A DNA stretch of 64,000 bases from Picocystis sp. L7. Its lineage: Eukaryota > Chlorophyta > Picocystophyceae > Picocystales > Picocystaceae. This document shows positions 28,101 through 38,565 of this stretch, piece after piece; position 1 is the stretch's first letter, and every line of letters begins with the position of its first letter. The DNA is taken from assembly GCA_020975725.1 (NCBI GenBank), contig QXJR01000014.1:496001-560000 (forward strand). The letters run 5' to 3'. Under the pieces are notes generated by a model. It did not search any database. It was not told the DNA's origin and was given only the letters and a program-made list of their open reading frames with translations. Position numbers and translations under genes: made by a program.

Positions 28101-28873
28101 TGTTTGATCGGGAATGGATGTTAGTTGATGCACTAGGTAAACCTCTTTCAAGCAAGTCCGTGCCGAATATGAGGGCTATCTTACCCTTTGTCGACCTCGA
28201 CCAGAAAATGCTCTTTGTTAGAGTCGATCGTAGAATTATCAGGAGCAACGATATACCCACACTGGGAGTAGTGCTTCAGCCTGAAGAAGTCCTCTCCAAC
28301 CCTTTTCCAATGAGGGAGACTTCTTTCCAAAGTCCCCGCCCCGCAGATGGTGTAGCTTTCGCGCTGCATGAAGACAATCCCATAGTCAAGGAATGGTTCA
28401 GGAAGGTTTTGGGAGAAGAGATCAGACTTGTCAGAGCCAGCCATGCTCAGCGCTCATCGTATGCTAACAGAGACGATCTCCATCTGATCAGCCAACAAAG
28501 TTTGGCAGATTTGGAAGACAAAATCAACAAACATGAGCAAACAAAGACTAGGGAGAACAAGCAACAGATGAATTGGCAAAACTTTCGGCCGAATTTTGTG
28601 GTTGATGGAAATCACGCATATGAAGAAGATAAGATACAGTCATACATGCTTCCCCAAGGCGAAAAGCTGCAGCTGGAGCAGCTTTGCACTAGGTGTAGTG
28701 GAGTGAACATTGGAGGTAACACCAAGGAACCTTTGTACACGCTGAGCCAGTACCGAAGAACGAAGTCTGGGGTATCTTTTGGTGTACTTCTCTCCTTCCA
28801 TGGTACTTTGGAGCAGGCAGCTCCATGTACAGTTGTTTGCATTGGTCAGCAGATGAGAACAGTACTGAAATGA
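25199..28873 (+). CDS. MOCOS: Molybdenum cofactor sulfurase (NifS-like + MOSC), membrane-anchored form
   Basis: A single exon of 1224 residues; plant ABA3 and animal MOCOS are about 820-890. The N-terminal half is the class-V aminotransferase (NifS-like) domain: VYLDSAGASLYS near residue 120 and the PLP lysine in LSFYKIFGLPT at residue 469. Insertions rich in Ser, Thr and His account for the extra length. The C-terminal MOSC part starts near residue 934 (KKIILYPIKSCHGQEV) and ends with NFRPNFVV and LCTRCSGVNI. The enzyme adds the terminal sulfur to Moco of xanthine dehydrogenase and aldehyde oxidase. Unusually, residues about 38-65 form a Trp- and Leu-rich membrane segment (WTAWILIVQWCWTWGEYLLL). 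The start is the first ATG in frame. Confidence 0.92.
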   Translation: MKKGRPNPSSGVGCDTYQEPRGKTKHVEPTNKHMKDDLWNTWWTAWILIVQWCWTWGEYLLLYLVPRKYTNKVVEHTHVPKPYEGMERKLVENGYRKDWETMLDEEFQRLRGTNKKEKLVYLDSAGASLYSQSQIRKLFLLLSQNVLRNPHSAAADDPRDELRKRCLLHCNASAEEYVCILTTSATSGIQTAVQLIPWKEGDTFLYTRVCHTSLMGARNIALERGAHAYPIELSCNVCCHRTDQDGNERSSYPFEVDLELEGEHKQNNTASQRMQDQEFKGTPDQHHTSSTMADRVCQSSVAEKPRFHEKSRCVKQWTVLIEGSPMRRDETAMHSCAGKKYKNHPESDSRASANRVPPPARLPRTDSSAFTLLAFPHECNVTGLRTDLSVIDAAHAGSLVAQTKAVCGCEADGVHGCGEVAAIASNLALNRASISEDVMVLLDAARSGGTLPPDLARHKPDFVVLSFYKIFGLPTSGGALLLRRGTLNKLQNYVSLLHYKEASSCGFTRPRAPECSKREKGSGKCLPLQSHAQRILPKVSNDPKCQMLNAGDNQLYSALQKVEVSENCLFTEPAGQTSQPTVALEGDNSMRNDDAYDDRFPLTSGHCETGDRGTAFTHMAFGGGSLLACTPDRDCAIRRAVPEGLEAGTPDFIGHQAALIGFQHLEALGGSYALYQHTMALRNCALEHMSQMVHPNSNQPVFVLYGTNGLHSTSQLLSAQPHARNNGGSNTSASVKGSNKSKGSTAIEETTTADERFEGHSFVHQLCPSGTEPPVGSLIKPVSPLLEHRTSFSGVGSHNPYPSGPTIAFNVCQADGTLVGHNQFVFLAELNNIYVRGGRFCNPGAASKFLHVDLEELVSGCTAGLDCKAGGIEFIDGTPTGALRISFGYYNTMADLIKFFSFVEKNFLLSSSEDHGPKEKSITTTSKAAVPLNITSKVTLKKIILYPIKSCHGQEVSQWYCKPGRGLLFDREWMLVDALGKPLSSKSVPNMRAILPFVDLDQKMLFVRVDRRIIRSNDIPTLGVVLQPEEVLSNPFPMRETSFQSPRPADGVAFALHEDNPIVKEWFRKVLGEEIRLVRASHAQRSSYANRDDLHLISQQSLADLEDKINKHEQTKTRENKQQMNWQNFRPNFVVDGNHAYEEDKIQSYMLPQGEKLQLEQLCTRCSGVNIGGNTKEPLYTLSQYRRTKSGVSFGVLLSFHGTLEQAAPCTVVCIGQQMRTVLK

Positions 28874-30143
28874 TTGCTGCGAAGTAGTTTCTGTGAATCG
28901 CTTGACTGATGTCTACCTGGAAAGTTGTGGATCTGGTAAAGGGTAATTACTTGCTTTGTTCAATAAGAAACAATGCTCTTCTAAAAATGAAAAACCAAAC
29001 ATTTGATTGCGAGGCAAGCAATATTTTTGGTAAAAACCGTTTTGATGGGTGAAGAGATTGGGAAGCTTCAAACGCCACCGCCAGCAGTAGATCATAGCAT
29101 TCTACAAGCAAGTGCGATCACCAGCAAGCAACTTTGTCAATAGTCAGGTCGTTAAGGGCCCTTTGACATGACTGGTGGTCTGCACGTGCTCTACCCTTTA
29201 ACCACATGAAAAAATAAACTTGTATCTCTTCAACCTTTGCCACTCGTTTTGCAGAAGCTGGCCTTGGAAAGAACAAAGCTCGATGCAAATCAAAAATTAG
29301 AAATTCAAACGTGGTAGTTAGGTAGATTCAATTACAGCTGGGCAGCGTGTCATGTATCCAATGGACCTGATAAATGCTCCACTAGAAAGATGTGGAATGT
29401 GCCCATAGAAGAATTGAGCAAAGTGTGACAAGGGGAGCACTAACGTGCAAACGGGAGAAAAAAGAAGTATGGGTAGTGTGCAGCAACGATGGCCATCCAT
29501 TGCTCCCCAAATCCCTTCACTTCATTCTTTTAAGAATCAGCCTTGTGATGAAGTGATCTTTGTTTGAGAAGGCATGAAAAAGATGTATCCTGGCATGTGT
29601 GTGGGCAAGATATACCATTCTTCTCGAGAGCGCGGCTTTATGGTTTGGGCTGTGATTTATCTGAGAGTGGTCTGACACCAGTACTCCTCTAGAATCCTGC
29701 TTACTGTGCACCGCTTATGTATACGAGAGTCGTACTAAGCTTTTCTTCCCAAACAGTGGCTGAATCAATCGAGGGTCGAACGCATGAAGGTCTGGCTTTT
29801 TGATACTATGCTATCCTTTGGATAGGTAGCAGCTACCCATGAGCATCCAACCCTCTTTCCATGTATGAACTTTGTACAAACTCCGGTGAAGGTGCAGGGA
29901 TCTTGATAGCAGTGCTGGCTCTCCAGCATTTATGGTTCCCATGCGGATGGTCACAGGAAAGGCATCAGAGCCGTCTCTTGCCACATTCGTGCCAGGAGGG
30001 ACTCCATATATGATGCTTCCCTGTGTGTTGATCCCTTTATCATGCATCCAAATGTACCACTTCTGTTGGCCTTTCATGGAGGAGAAAATTTCAACCTTAT
30101 TTCTTCATATGCACTGGGGCCCTTCTCTGCCTGACCTAACATG
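28874..30143. other. Intergenic DNA after MOCOS
   Basis: Convergent 3' flanks, AT-rich. The minus strand holds an 88-codon open frame at 29811-30077 with no recognised family; nothing else is supported. Confidence 0.4.
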
Positions 30144-30690
30144 TCATCTCATAGACATTGTACTGATGGATCGCACTTTCTTGTCAGTCATTCTCCACGT
30201 GCAGACCTCTTGGTCCTTGCTAACATACTTTGCACGAGGTGTAAAGACCCATCGCAAAGCCAGGTTTCCTCCTTCGTCTCGCCACATCATAACAAAGCTG
30301 CCATTTGCAGGGGTGTTTCGAGATGAAGCTACCCGGTAATCCTCGTCCACATATTCAACCTGTGAACATGTGTCAACAGATCTCCCGATAGTGTCAGTGG
30401 GCAACTTTCATACGCTGTGCAACTGCGGCACTCTTACAGCCTTCGATTATCTGTTGATTCTAGACTCAACCTTAAATCTGTCAACCGCAATATGCAGTAG
30501 TAGCTTGTTCCGGAACTCCTTGCACCTGGGTTTCATTAGCCTTCGAGGATGAGGCTTCCACCGGCCTGGCCATGGATGTAGCAATCACAACTATCTTCAA
30601 TGCATGGTATTTCAAGGGTCCTAAAGCATCATTGTGGGCAACATTAATAACTGCATTGAAGCTCCTCCTGTATATCAGTAGGTAGCCGTG
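30144..30690 (-). CDS. Fibrillin (PAP)-like C-terminal exons, 5' part unresolved
   Basis: Two probable exons: about 30690-30526 and 30359-30144 with a stop. The 166-base intron starts GTGCAAG, contains CACTGAC and ends TTCACAG. The joined sequence reads NAVINVAHNDALGPLKYHAL, then VEYVDEDYRVASSRN. The second segment resembles the VTYLDEDLRISRG hallmark near the C-terminus of plastid lipid-associated proteins (fibrillins). I could not place the 5' exons; only about 200 bases separate this from the channel gene ending at 30899 on the same strand. It may be a small diverged gene, a truncated copy or chance. The fibrillin assignment rests on one motif. Confidence 0.35.
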
Positions 30691-30898
30691 GGTTCCTTAG
30701 GTACACCTTCCTACGCCCTCCAACATGAGGCGTGCCTCTTCGGCAAGAAAACGAAAGGGCACAGATCCATCGCAACCTGCTTGCTACCCAAACACACGAG
30801 AAATCCATGGGAAATCCAGCCAAGGTATGACTGGACCAACGTGGCTCTCCTCTGAGGAGTTGACAAAAATTACATGAAGGGTCCAACGAGTAAGCAGA

Positions 30899-33387
30899 CT
30901 AGCTCCCTTTATTTTCTTGTTCCTGAGGGTCTAACATTCTTGTCAGAATTGGATTGTCTTTCGATAATCGCCACAGATCTGGATTTCCTCGGATTTCACT
31001 CCGAAGCGTGAGCATCATCTCATCTTTAAGTTCTGGGTACAACCTCCACACATGGTTCAGCACTTTTTTCTCGATGTACCAGACATCGCCAACCACCAAC
31101 GCCCTTGCCGTGACGAGATAGATATCCTGGCCATTCGGCGACTCTTCTTTGACCTGGCTCTTGTAGCATGAGCTGAGCATACCAAGGGCACGGGGTGCTC
31201 CCAACTGACCGATGCATTCGTCCATTTCATTCAGAAGCTCCACCGTTCCCCTGCGAATGAAGTACACATTGTCAACAGGGTAGCCAAACTTGCATAGCTC
31301 TGTGCCTCTAGGAGTAGGATAGGGCTTACAGCTCCCAGCCAGCTTCCTCAAGGCAATGTCATCTGCAAGATCTGGATACAGATCAACTAGGGTGGGGAAC
31401 ACCATGGTCTCTGCAACCTCAGTTTGTAGTCCGGAGTGCAACTCCTTGAAAACTTCTACGGTCATTCCAATGAGGTCAAGATCTTCTTGAAATATGAAGT
31501 GGTGTTGGAAGGAAGACTTCACTTTTCTTCTGAGTTTATTTGGTAGCTTTGAAGCCTCGAGCCACTTTGAAACAAAATTGACCTTGTCCCTGTATTGCTG
31601 CACCTTTTGCGCGGCATCAGATTGTGTGCTCAGTATCACCCCCAAAGAGGCCGTAACATACCCGAACATAACAGCACCACAAGATTGGACAAAGATGCAT
31701 ACCCCCTCTTCGATGGCAGTCTGGGCAGAGATGTCCCCGTACCTTCATCCAGCGGAATCAAGCAGTAGAATCGGTCAGCAACACCCACGATTGGTTGATC
31801 TACTCGCATTTGTTCTCCCCTTGACCCCATTCCCTAGAATTCCCCGTCGCAGTGGCTGCCAAGCTGTGTCCCTTGGGCAATCCGAATACTTGTCACTTAC
31901 CCCACAGTAGTGATAGTGGTGACCGCAAAATAAAGAGCAGCCAGGTACTGTCTTGGAGGAACAGCATCAGTCAGATCTTTCCCGTTCACACTGGTCAACC
32001 AGCTGTTATCAAGGTCTTCGAGGTCAAAGGCAGTGTACAGAAAGAGGCACGCAAAGAAGTTCGCCAGCATAGCAAAGATGTACAGCACATGGAGCAGGTA
32101 CAAGAATGTAGGACCCAAAAAGTTGGATGCACGTTCCTCGGCCAGTCCAATACTCCCCGAAGAAATGATGGCAAGGAACTGAAACATGCGAAGGAGCCGA
32201 AAGAGCTTGAAAGCCTGGAAGGCGTTGTTGCTGACCACACTCCCCTCGGTGGCGGTGGCTACCATGGTGAGGAAAAAGGGGATGATCGAGAGGAAGTCCA
32301 CCAGAAAGACAAAGGAAAAGATGTAGTACTTGGCCACGACCCTCGCATCCATGACCAGCTTGACCCTATTCCTGTACCGTACAATGAACCCGGTCCTAAA
32401 CTTCAAGTACATGTCAATGATGAAGAGTATACCAAAGGCGGTATCCAGCCATTCCAGCCAGCTGGTCAAGGTCAGGTCGTCAGAGAAAGCCAGGGTGATC
32501 GGCAACAAGAAGGCCACATAGACCAGTATGGTGAAGAGCATCACAAAGGCCCACAAGAAGCTGACGATGGACATGGGATTCAGGGTAGCGGTGACCAACG
32601 GCACTTTCGGCACCTTTCCGCAGCAACTGGCCATGCTTCTGCCCACGTAAGTCTGGTTTGTTTTTTCTTCGATGGAAGGATCCATGTTCGGTTCGTCCAC
32701 TTCCACCAGAGAAGCACCGTTGTCCTTTGGTACCTCGCTGCTTCCTCTTTCACTCTCGCCGCCCAGGAATCCACTGGGCGCACCGGCAGTGTTGTAATTG
32801 ACCCAGTGCCTCACGGAAGGATAGGAAGCGAAGACGTCCTTTTCGGTGACCACGATCATCCTCTGTTGCAAGAGGATGGCTACCAGTGCGAACTCGGACT
32901 GCTGCATCCTCTTGGCGGCGGTGTGCGTCTGTTGGAGCGGAGAGTGCAACCAATGGAGCAGCCTTCTCCACCAGGTCCTGGGTGCATTTGTTTCTATTTT
33001 CGATGCACCCGCGGACGTCTCCCAACCTTCCTCTTCTTCTTCATCCTCTTCTTCATCTGCATCTTCGAGTCTCCTGAACGAGGCCCATGTGCTCGTGCCC
33101 ATCGTTCCTTTCCGTTCCACCTCGCTGCTCGTCCCACGGGTTCCATCACGCACGTGTCCATGGCTGCTTGCTTGGTTGTGCGTTCCTTCGACCACGGACT
33201 CCTCTACGTCCTTGGATGGATCTTCTCCATGGTTCCACGTCCCACGGGAAGTCTCGTTCGCGACTTGTGCCGTGTTTCCATCCGCGTCTTCGTCCTGATC
33301 GGCCGTGGCCTGTGTCATCCGTTGGTTTTCCTGTGCATCCACCACGTCGGTGTGGGATGGGACCCGAGTGGAGGGAGCCAACCCCAT
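30899..33387 (-). CDS. Voltage-gated-like K+ channel with cyclic-nucleotide-binding-like domain
   Basis: Exons 33387-31901 and 31742-30899 give 776 residues. After a hydrophilic N-terminus with an acidic run (about 110-120) come S1 (about 276-300), S2 (312-330), S3 (353-375) and an S4-like helix (FKLFRLLRMFQF, about 393-404). The pore filter TTITTVGYGD is created exactly across the splice. A C-linker (FQHHFIFQEDLD) and a CNBD fold (FGYPVDNVYFIRRGTVELL) follow. The GYGD filter indicates K+ selectivity, as in EAG/KCNH and plant shaker channels. The S4 has only about three basic residues, and the CNBD lacks the FGE...PRxA phosphate-binding cassette, so direct cyclic-nucleotide gating is doubtful. 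The 158-base intron carries GTAAGT and CTGAC. Confidence 0.9.
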
Positions 33388-35249
33388 GATGGAGGCGGGT
33401 GTTGTGTACGAGCTGGTGTGGGAACCTCGATACAACCGGATACAAGCTTGTGTGAGGTTTTTCCCCCACCCAACTCCGATTGGGGAGGGCCTTCCCAACT
33501 CCCCGACTAACCCAGCCCCGATTGTCCAATCAACCCGAGGGTGAACCCAATCCAGGCGGACCAACAAGGGGGGATGGTGGGAACCTCCCCACCAACTTGC
33601 TGCATTAAAAGGTGCAGCACATGCACAACACCGGTGGTGCTCGACAGGACGAGGCTGCCGAGCAGGATGGAGGGTGCCCGAGAGAAGGAAGAAGCAACCA
33701 ACAAGGATGTGGATAGAAACCAGAGCAGAAAGAAAAAAAACGGAGAAGAAGACCGAAGAAGGTCCCTCTCCCGGATCGACAACCGGACAAAACGGTTGTC
33801 GATATTATCCGTTTAGATTCGGACGGATGGGAGGGGCCTGGGGTGGGGTGGGGCACGACAGACCATTCGAAGGTTTGAAACAGAGGAATGGTGTGGACCC
33901 AGACCACAAGGATGGCCATGCATTTGAAAAGACCCCTTTTGAAGCCACGAACCTTCCGGAGGTTGGAAAAGGTGGCATTGAAAAACGAGAGCGGCATGAA
34001 ACAAGGGTTCAAACACAGGAAGTAGGGGTGTCCCATTGCAACGCTCCACACCCGAGCTGCTGACCACAATAGGAGATGAAACCAAGACCCTACACGTCCC
34101 ATGATGAACGATATGCAAGGACGGAGAACCCAACAATTCCTTGAACATAGGCAAGGTCTGTGGTCCCCAGAAGCAATAGTGCCGTACCTTTGAAACCTGG
34201 AAAAGAAAAGGGGAAAGGTATCAATGCATGCACGGCCCAAGGGAGGTGGAATGCACGAGAAACAAAACGAGACAAATCCATGCACAACGAAGGCATCGAC
34301 AGTGCAAATCTTCTCCAAGTGACATCAAAGACGATTCGAAAAGACCCTGGACTTTTCGCAAGTCCATCATCGCTCCGGGGACCGCCTGTATCATGCGACC
34401 ATATAGGCGCTAGTCAAACGGCCCACTGACACAGGTCGAATGTGTACAAAGGGATGCAAACGCGAAGTGTTGCTGCGATACGAACAAAAGGATCATAAAG
34501 GGTCACAGGCACGGTTTCTAATCTCTACTTACTAAACAATTCCGACTCAAGCATCCATCGAGAAGTCTCTCACAACCGTCATCTTGAACAGTGATGATGC
34601 CGCAAAATGAAAAATCGCAAACTGTAGCTTGTCCAACCCCTCGAGGTAAAGAGACCTCCATTTCATGTTCTTTCCTCAACTGATCGCCAAATTATGCGCA
34701 TCCACATGCTAGGCTGACACTTTCCTCTTCGGTGACAGAGGCATAGCCAAGCCCTATCGTGCCTTTCAAGGAAAGTAGAGTCCGCCGCACCTTCACCGAT
34801 GTTGACTGGTGAGTAGAAAGCAAAGTATCCATTGATGGTATATTTGTATGCATAGAATGACATCGATGAGGTGTGGGGCTTGTCATATCAACCTTGTCTA
34901 CACCTTGCTGCGGACAAATTTCATACATGTGCTGCTACTCTCCGGTCGATCTGCAGGAGCAGTGAGACACCTGCAGTAGTCAGTTGTTGCAGCCCACTAT
35001 GCACTGCTTGGGTAAGGCCAGCTGCCCATGAATGCTCCCGCATTTTCGATGCGACAAAGAATGTGCTTTGGTCATGGAGTGAAACTTTGCTAAATCGCTG
35101 ACATAGAAGAAAGAAAGATAATAAGTATAATGAAAACAATACAGGCTCTCATTCCGACAAACAGTATGAAATAATCCACGTGGCTGCCCCATGCCTGGTC
35201 GATGCAATGTCTTTATAATGTTCTGAATAGAACCTGCCATGTTGATTCA
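33388..35249. other. Gene-poor stretch upstream of the channel and downstream of DAK
   Basis: The channel promoter region (33390-33600) includes a short palindrome around 33482-33505 (GGGGAGGGCCTTCCC). From 33600 to 35200 the minus strand is T- and C-rich, producing hydrophobic but unconvincing frames. No gene recognised. Confidence 0.45.
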
Positions 35250-37232
35250 TCACGAGCAGGAACCCTTTAAAGCGTCTGCAGCCCCTCGTAGCCATACTGC
35301 AACGGCAGACGCACCAGCATCAGGATAGCCTACTGCCCGTGAACCTGCGTAACTAGCGCGGCCCACTCGAGGGATCATTTCTGACGTCCGATCAGCCTCT
35401 TGTTGAGATGCCAAGGCAGCTGCGTCCAGGGCGGACAATACATCTGAACTGGAGGAACTAGCTTTACGAGCTGCGTCCCGAGCACCGACTAGAGCATCCA
35501 GCATGGTTCTGTCACCAGGACTGGCACTGCCATATTGCATGATGGCCTGAATTGCCAGATCCAAAGCATTGGCAAGGCAGGAAGCACCTACGACCGAACT
35601 TGTTGTTGATGAGCCTGCAGGTCGGGACGAACGTAGCGCTGGCAATGCACCCAGCAGACCCAGGTAATACAAGGCACCTGATGTGCCTCCTATTGCTTCC
35701 TGGACCAGTTCAGCCAGCTGTGCCACTAGTGACGATGGCGTCTGGGGCAAAGTTAGATCGATTCCTAGGTCGTTACCCGGAGTATTCCGGGTTGAGTTCT
35801 TCGGAGCGCAGCGCAAGCTGGCCAAGATTGCACATGCCACATCTGCCATGGTAGTGCCGCAGTCGCCATCTCCTGCTGCAGCATCCAACGCATTCAGTCT
35901 TGATTCCTGTGCCAAAAGTGCCTGAGAAGCCCCCACAAGAGATGTGCGGATGGCTTCACAGGCAGCAGCATCTGCAACAGTTGATTCTGCAAGCTCTTGT
36001 TTGTCAACGACTACTGAAGGAGGTGAAAAATGCACCCACAGGGGGTCTTCCCTCTCAGGTTTTGTGATCCCTGCAGTCTTGGTTGAACCAATGGCCGTAC
36101 TGAGTGCATCGTAGGGCCAACATGCAGGTGTAGCAGGAGCGTCTAACAGCTCCAAGATCTCTGCGTCTGCACGCAAAAAGGTGATGGAAACACCAGCTGT
36201 GTCTAGCGATGTGACCAAGTTTCCAACGTAGCATCGAACAGGCACGACCGATCCTTTGCTCTCAAGCTGTTGAACAACCTCTCCAGCAACTACCTGCAGT
36301 TCCAGGTGGCTCAATCCACCCAGTCCATTCACTAGCACGGCTATGTGCTCCCCTGTTTTGGTTTGCAACCCTCCTGCGCCTGTGAGAACCTCAAGTGATT
36401 CATGGACTGCTCCTTGAGCTCCTTGCAGATCTCGCGCGACCCGTGCACCAGGTTCCCCATGGACGCCAAGGCCAAACTCAATCCCTCCAGCTTCAATGTC
36501 GCGTAGGGTCTGTGTTTGCCCAGGCAGTGTGCACGAGGATGCGCTCATTCCTACAGTAGCTGCATTGTCCACCATCCACTGGGCGTATCTTGCCACCTCG
36601 TCCACATTGTCACCCCTTGCAGCGCTAGCTCCCGCCACTTTCGCGACCAAGGCAACCACTGCCAATCCTCTTGGTCCAGGCGGATGGCTGCGTGTCTCAA
36701 GGGAAAGAGCACAATCCTCTGAGACCACCACCTGCTTCACTTGCATACCTTGGGCCTGTGCTTTCGTAATAGACATTCCAAAGTTGAGCCTGTCTCCCAT
36801 GTAATTCATGACAATCATGACTGCTCCTGGACGTGCCGGTTTCTCATGCGCTGCGATCCCTGCCTGCACATGGTCACAGTACTGCAAGGAGGTCATGACC
36901 GCTTTTGCGCTTGGAGAAGCAAACACATCTCCTGCAACTGCTGCACTGAGCATCCCTTGCCCCACGAGTCCTGCTGCGAACGGTTCATGTCCACTACCCC
37001 CACCGGAGAGCACTGCCACGTGTTGTGGGTTCATGTTTTTCTGCACCACCACATATCCTCCGTGGACGTCTTTCACCAGTTTCAGGTCGTTCCTGCATCT
37101 CACCAGTCCTTCCAAAGCATCCTTGGCAGCATTGGAGGATTGGTTGACATACTGGAACCTCCCTTGGTGTGCTTCTCCTTCCTCGCGGTTGGCCTTCGCA
37201 CGTGGGAGATCCTTCTTCTCCGCCTTGGCCAT
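35250..37232 (-). CDS. DAK: Dihydroxyacetone kinase (DhaK-DhaL fused, ATP-dependent)
   Basis: A single exon of 660 residues from the ATG at 37232. An in-frame ATG at 37325 would add 31. The enzyme phosphorylates dihydroxyacetone (and often glyceraldehyde) with ATP; in algae it links glycerol use to glycolysis. The K domain shows LSGGGSGHEPFAAGLVG and GIEFGLGVHGEPG, whose His covalently binds the substrate. The L domain shows AAAGDGDCGTTMADV, with the Asp ligands of Mg-ADP, and EAIGGTSGALYYLGLLGA. Both domains are complete, in the single-chain eukaryotic order. The frame stays open well upstream through a tandem repeat, but that part looks non-coding. Homologues also include triokinase/FMN cyclase. 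Confidence 0.93.
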   Translation of the reverse strand: MAKAEKKDLPRAKANREEGEAHQGRFQYVNQSSNAAKDALEGLVRCRNDLKLVKDVHGGYVVVQKNMNPQHVAVLSGGGSGHEPFAAGLVGQGMLSAAVAGDVFASPSAKAVMTSLQYCDHVQAGIAAHEKPARPGAVMIVMNYMGDRLNFGMSITKAQAQGMQVKQVVVSEDCALSLETRSHPPGPRGLAVVALVAKVAGASAARGDNVDEVARYAQWMVDNAATVGMSASSCTLPGQTQTLRDIEAGGIEFGLGVHGEPGARVARDLQGAQGAVHESLEVLTGAGGLQTKTGEHIAVLVNGLGGLSHLELQVVAGEVVQQLESKGSVVPVRCYVGNLVTSLDTAGVSITFLRADAEILELLDAPATPACWPYDALSTAIGSTKTAGITKPEREDPLWVHFSPPSVVVDKQELAESTVADAAACEAIRTSLVGASQALLAQESRLNALDAAAGDGDCGTTMADVACAILASLRCAPKNSTRNTPGNDLGIDLTLPQTPSSLVAQLAELVQEAIGGTSGALYYLGLLGALPALRSSRPAGSSTTSSVVGASCLANALDLAIQAIMQYGSASPGDRTMLDALVGARDAARKASSSSSDVLSALDAAALASQQEADRTSEMIPRVGRASYAGSRAVGYPDAGASAVAVWLRGAADALKGSCS

Positions 37233-38129
37233 CCCACGATTGCAGGAAGGGAGGTGCCTTCTGCACGTCGGGATTCTCCTCCCATCGGAAAACACGAGCA
37301 CGTTCGCGCGGCTTCGTCCTGCCATGTCCGAACACCTGTGGACTGGATGGAAATGGTGTGAAGCAACGAGACAGGATCCATTGTCTCTCATCCTCGAGGG
37401 AGTTTGTTCTCCCGATCGGTTGGTTTCCAATCCCGTGTGGTGGGGTCGATCGGAACCCATCGAAAGGGGGAAAGGCAGGTTAGTTGGAGGAATGGTAAGG
37501 AAGGATCGGGAGAGGCAAGGGGGGAGACAAGGAGTGGAATGGAGGTGTGATGCAGGGCCCACCGGCAGAACAAGCAAGTGCACAAGGTGCACTGGATGTC
37601 CAAGATGACGGAACAGATGAGATTCCTTACTAGTAGCAAACACGAGGACACGATTGAGATTCTTACTCGTTGCAAACACAAGCACACGATTGAGATTCTT
37701 ACTAGTAGCAAACTCGGGGGCACGATTCAAGTCCGTGGTTCTTATCCCTTGCATGCAACGGGTGAGAACGACAGAAGCACCCACCAACTGGCAGGGGCTA
37801 TCACCGTAAAGCAAGATCCATAGCTGCGATGGAAGAAAAAGCGGGCAGGCCAGTACAAACAGACACGAATTGATGTGGTAACGACCATCGTCATGCTCAA
37901 CCACTAGATGTACAAGCCTAGCGAGCATTGCCAGCATCTGACACCATCCGGATGGACCGATTTCTAAGCATGACAGAAAGTAAACCAGACAATCGTCGTA
38001 TTTTTGCTGATTCCAAACCCTCTTATTTCAGGATGATCCCTGAGCGTATAAATAACTCCGTCACTAACTTCTTTCAAAGTCGGAATTCCACAGAAAATAC
38101 AATCGCATGAGAAACCATCCAGCATTCGC
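37233..38129. other. DAK 5' flank with tandem repeat
   Basis: Upstream DNA of DAK, including a threefold 36-base repeat at 37619-37727. The rest (37730-38129) has no supported gene. Confidence 0.5.
37619..37727. repeat. Tandem repeat, three units of 36-37 bases
   Basis: Three head-to-tail copies, each starting GAGATTCTTACT (first copy GAGATTCCTTACT) and ending CACGATT, with a few differences between copies. It lies about 390 bases upstream of the DAK start. Confidence 0.9.
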
Positions 38130-38489
38130 TCAAGAAGCCCTGCAACAGTTGACGGTGTAAGAGGCCACAAAAACGTTTTCAGGGTCCATGTCCTTGAGCA
38201 CAGAAGGAAGCTTGCCACGCAGAAGGGCCCTCAGAACCTCTCGCTTTGGCGGGTCTGTAGTGCAAGCACCCAACTCAACGATTGCTACGTCACATCGGTC
38301 ATTGTCGGCCCAGTGGACCTGTGACTGGACAACCATTGGGCGCGTGGAGGATTCTACACCGGGATGGGGCGTCGATCGGAAGGTCTTCAGAAGATCAGAA
38401 AAGCTTGGTACCACATTTCCACATCGTCCTGGTTTGTTTTGTTTTTGCAAACGATCCCACTGCCCAGCCTGTGGATTCAAGGTTTTCAT
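38130..38489 (-). CDS. Small hypothetical protein, 119 aa
   Basis: An ATG-started open frame 76 bases downstream of SecE on the same strand, with no membrane segment. The C-terminal half (DVAIVELGACTTDPPKREVL, then LPSVLKDMDPENVFVASY) has an ordered alpha/beta look and no low complexity, which argues for a real protein or terminal exon. A TTTCAG stands just before the ATG, but no CTGAC motif is close. No family recognised. Confidence 0.4.
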   Translation of the reverse strand: MKTLNPQAGQWDRLQKQNKPGRCGNVVPSFSDLLKTFRSTPHPGVESSTRPMVVQSQVHWADNDRCDVAIVELGACTTDPPKREVLRALLRGKLPSVLKDMDPENVFVASYTVNCCRAS

Positions 38490-38565
38490 AATTTGTCCTT
38501 CTGAAACCGAAGAGACCCGGCAACACCTTCAGGTTGCACGCTCGTCCTGCGTTGTTTCGGCGGAT

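Noticed and set aside
31852-33510. 552-codon plus-strand open frame
   Set aside because: Antisense shadow of the potassium-channel gene.
33605-34318. 237-codon hydrophobic minus-strand frame
   Set aside because: Phe/Cys/Pro-rich translation of a T- and C-biased stretch, without helix spacing typical of membrane proteins.
35250-37937. Extended dihydroxyacetone kinase frame of 895 codons
   Set aside because: The extra N-terminal part is translated from the tandem repeat and flank. The enzyme's conserved region starts after 37232.
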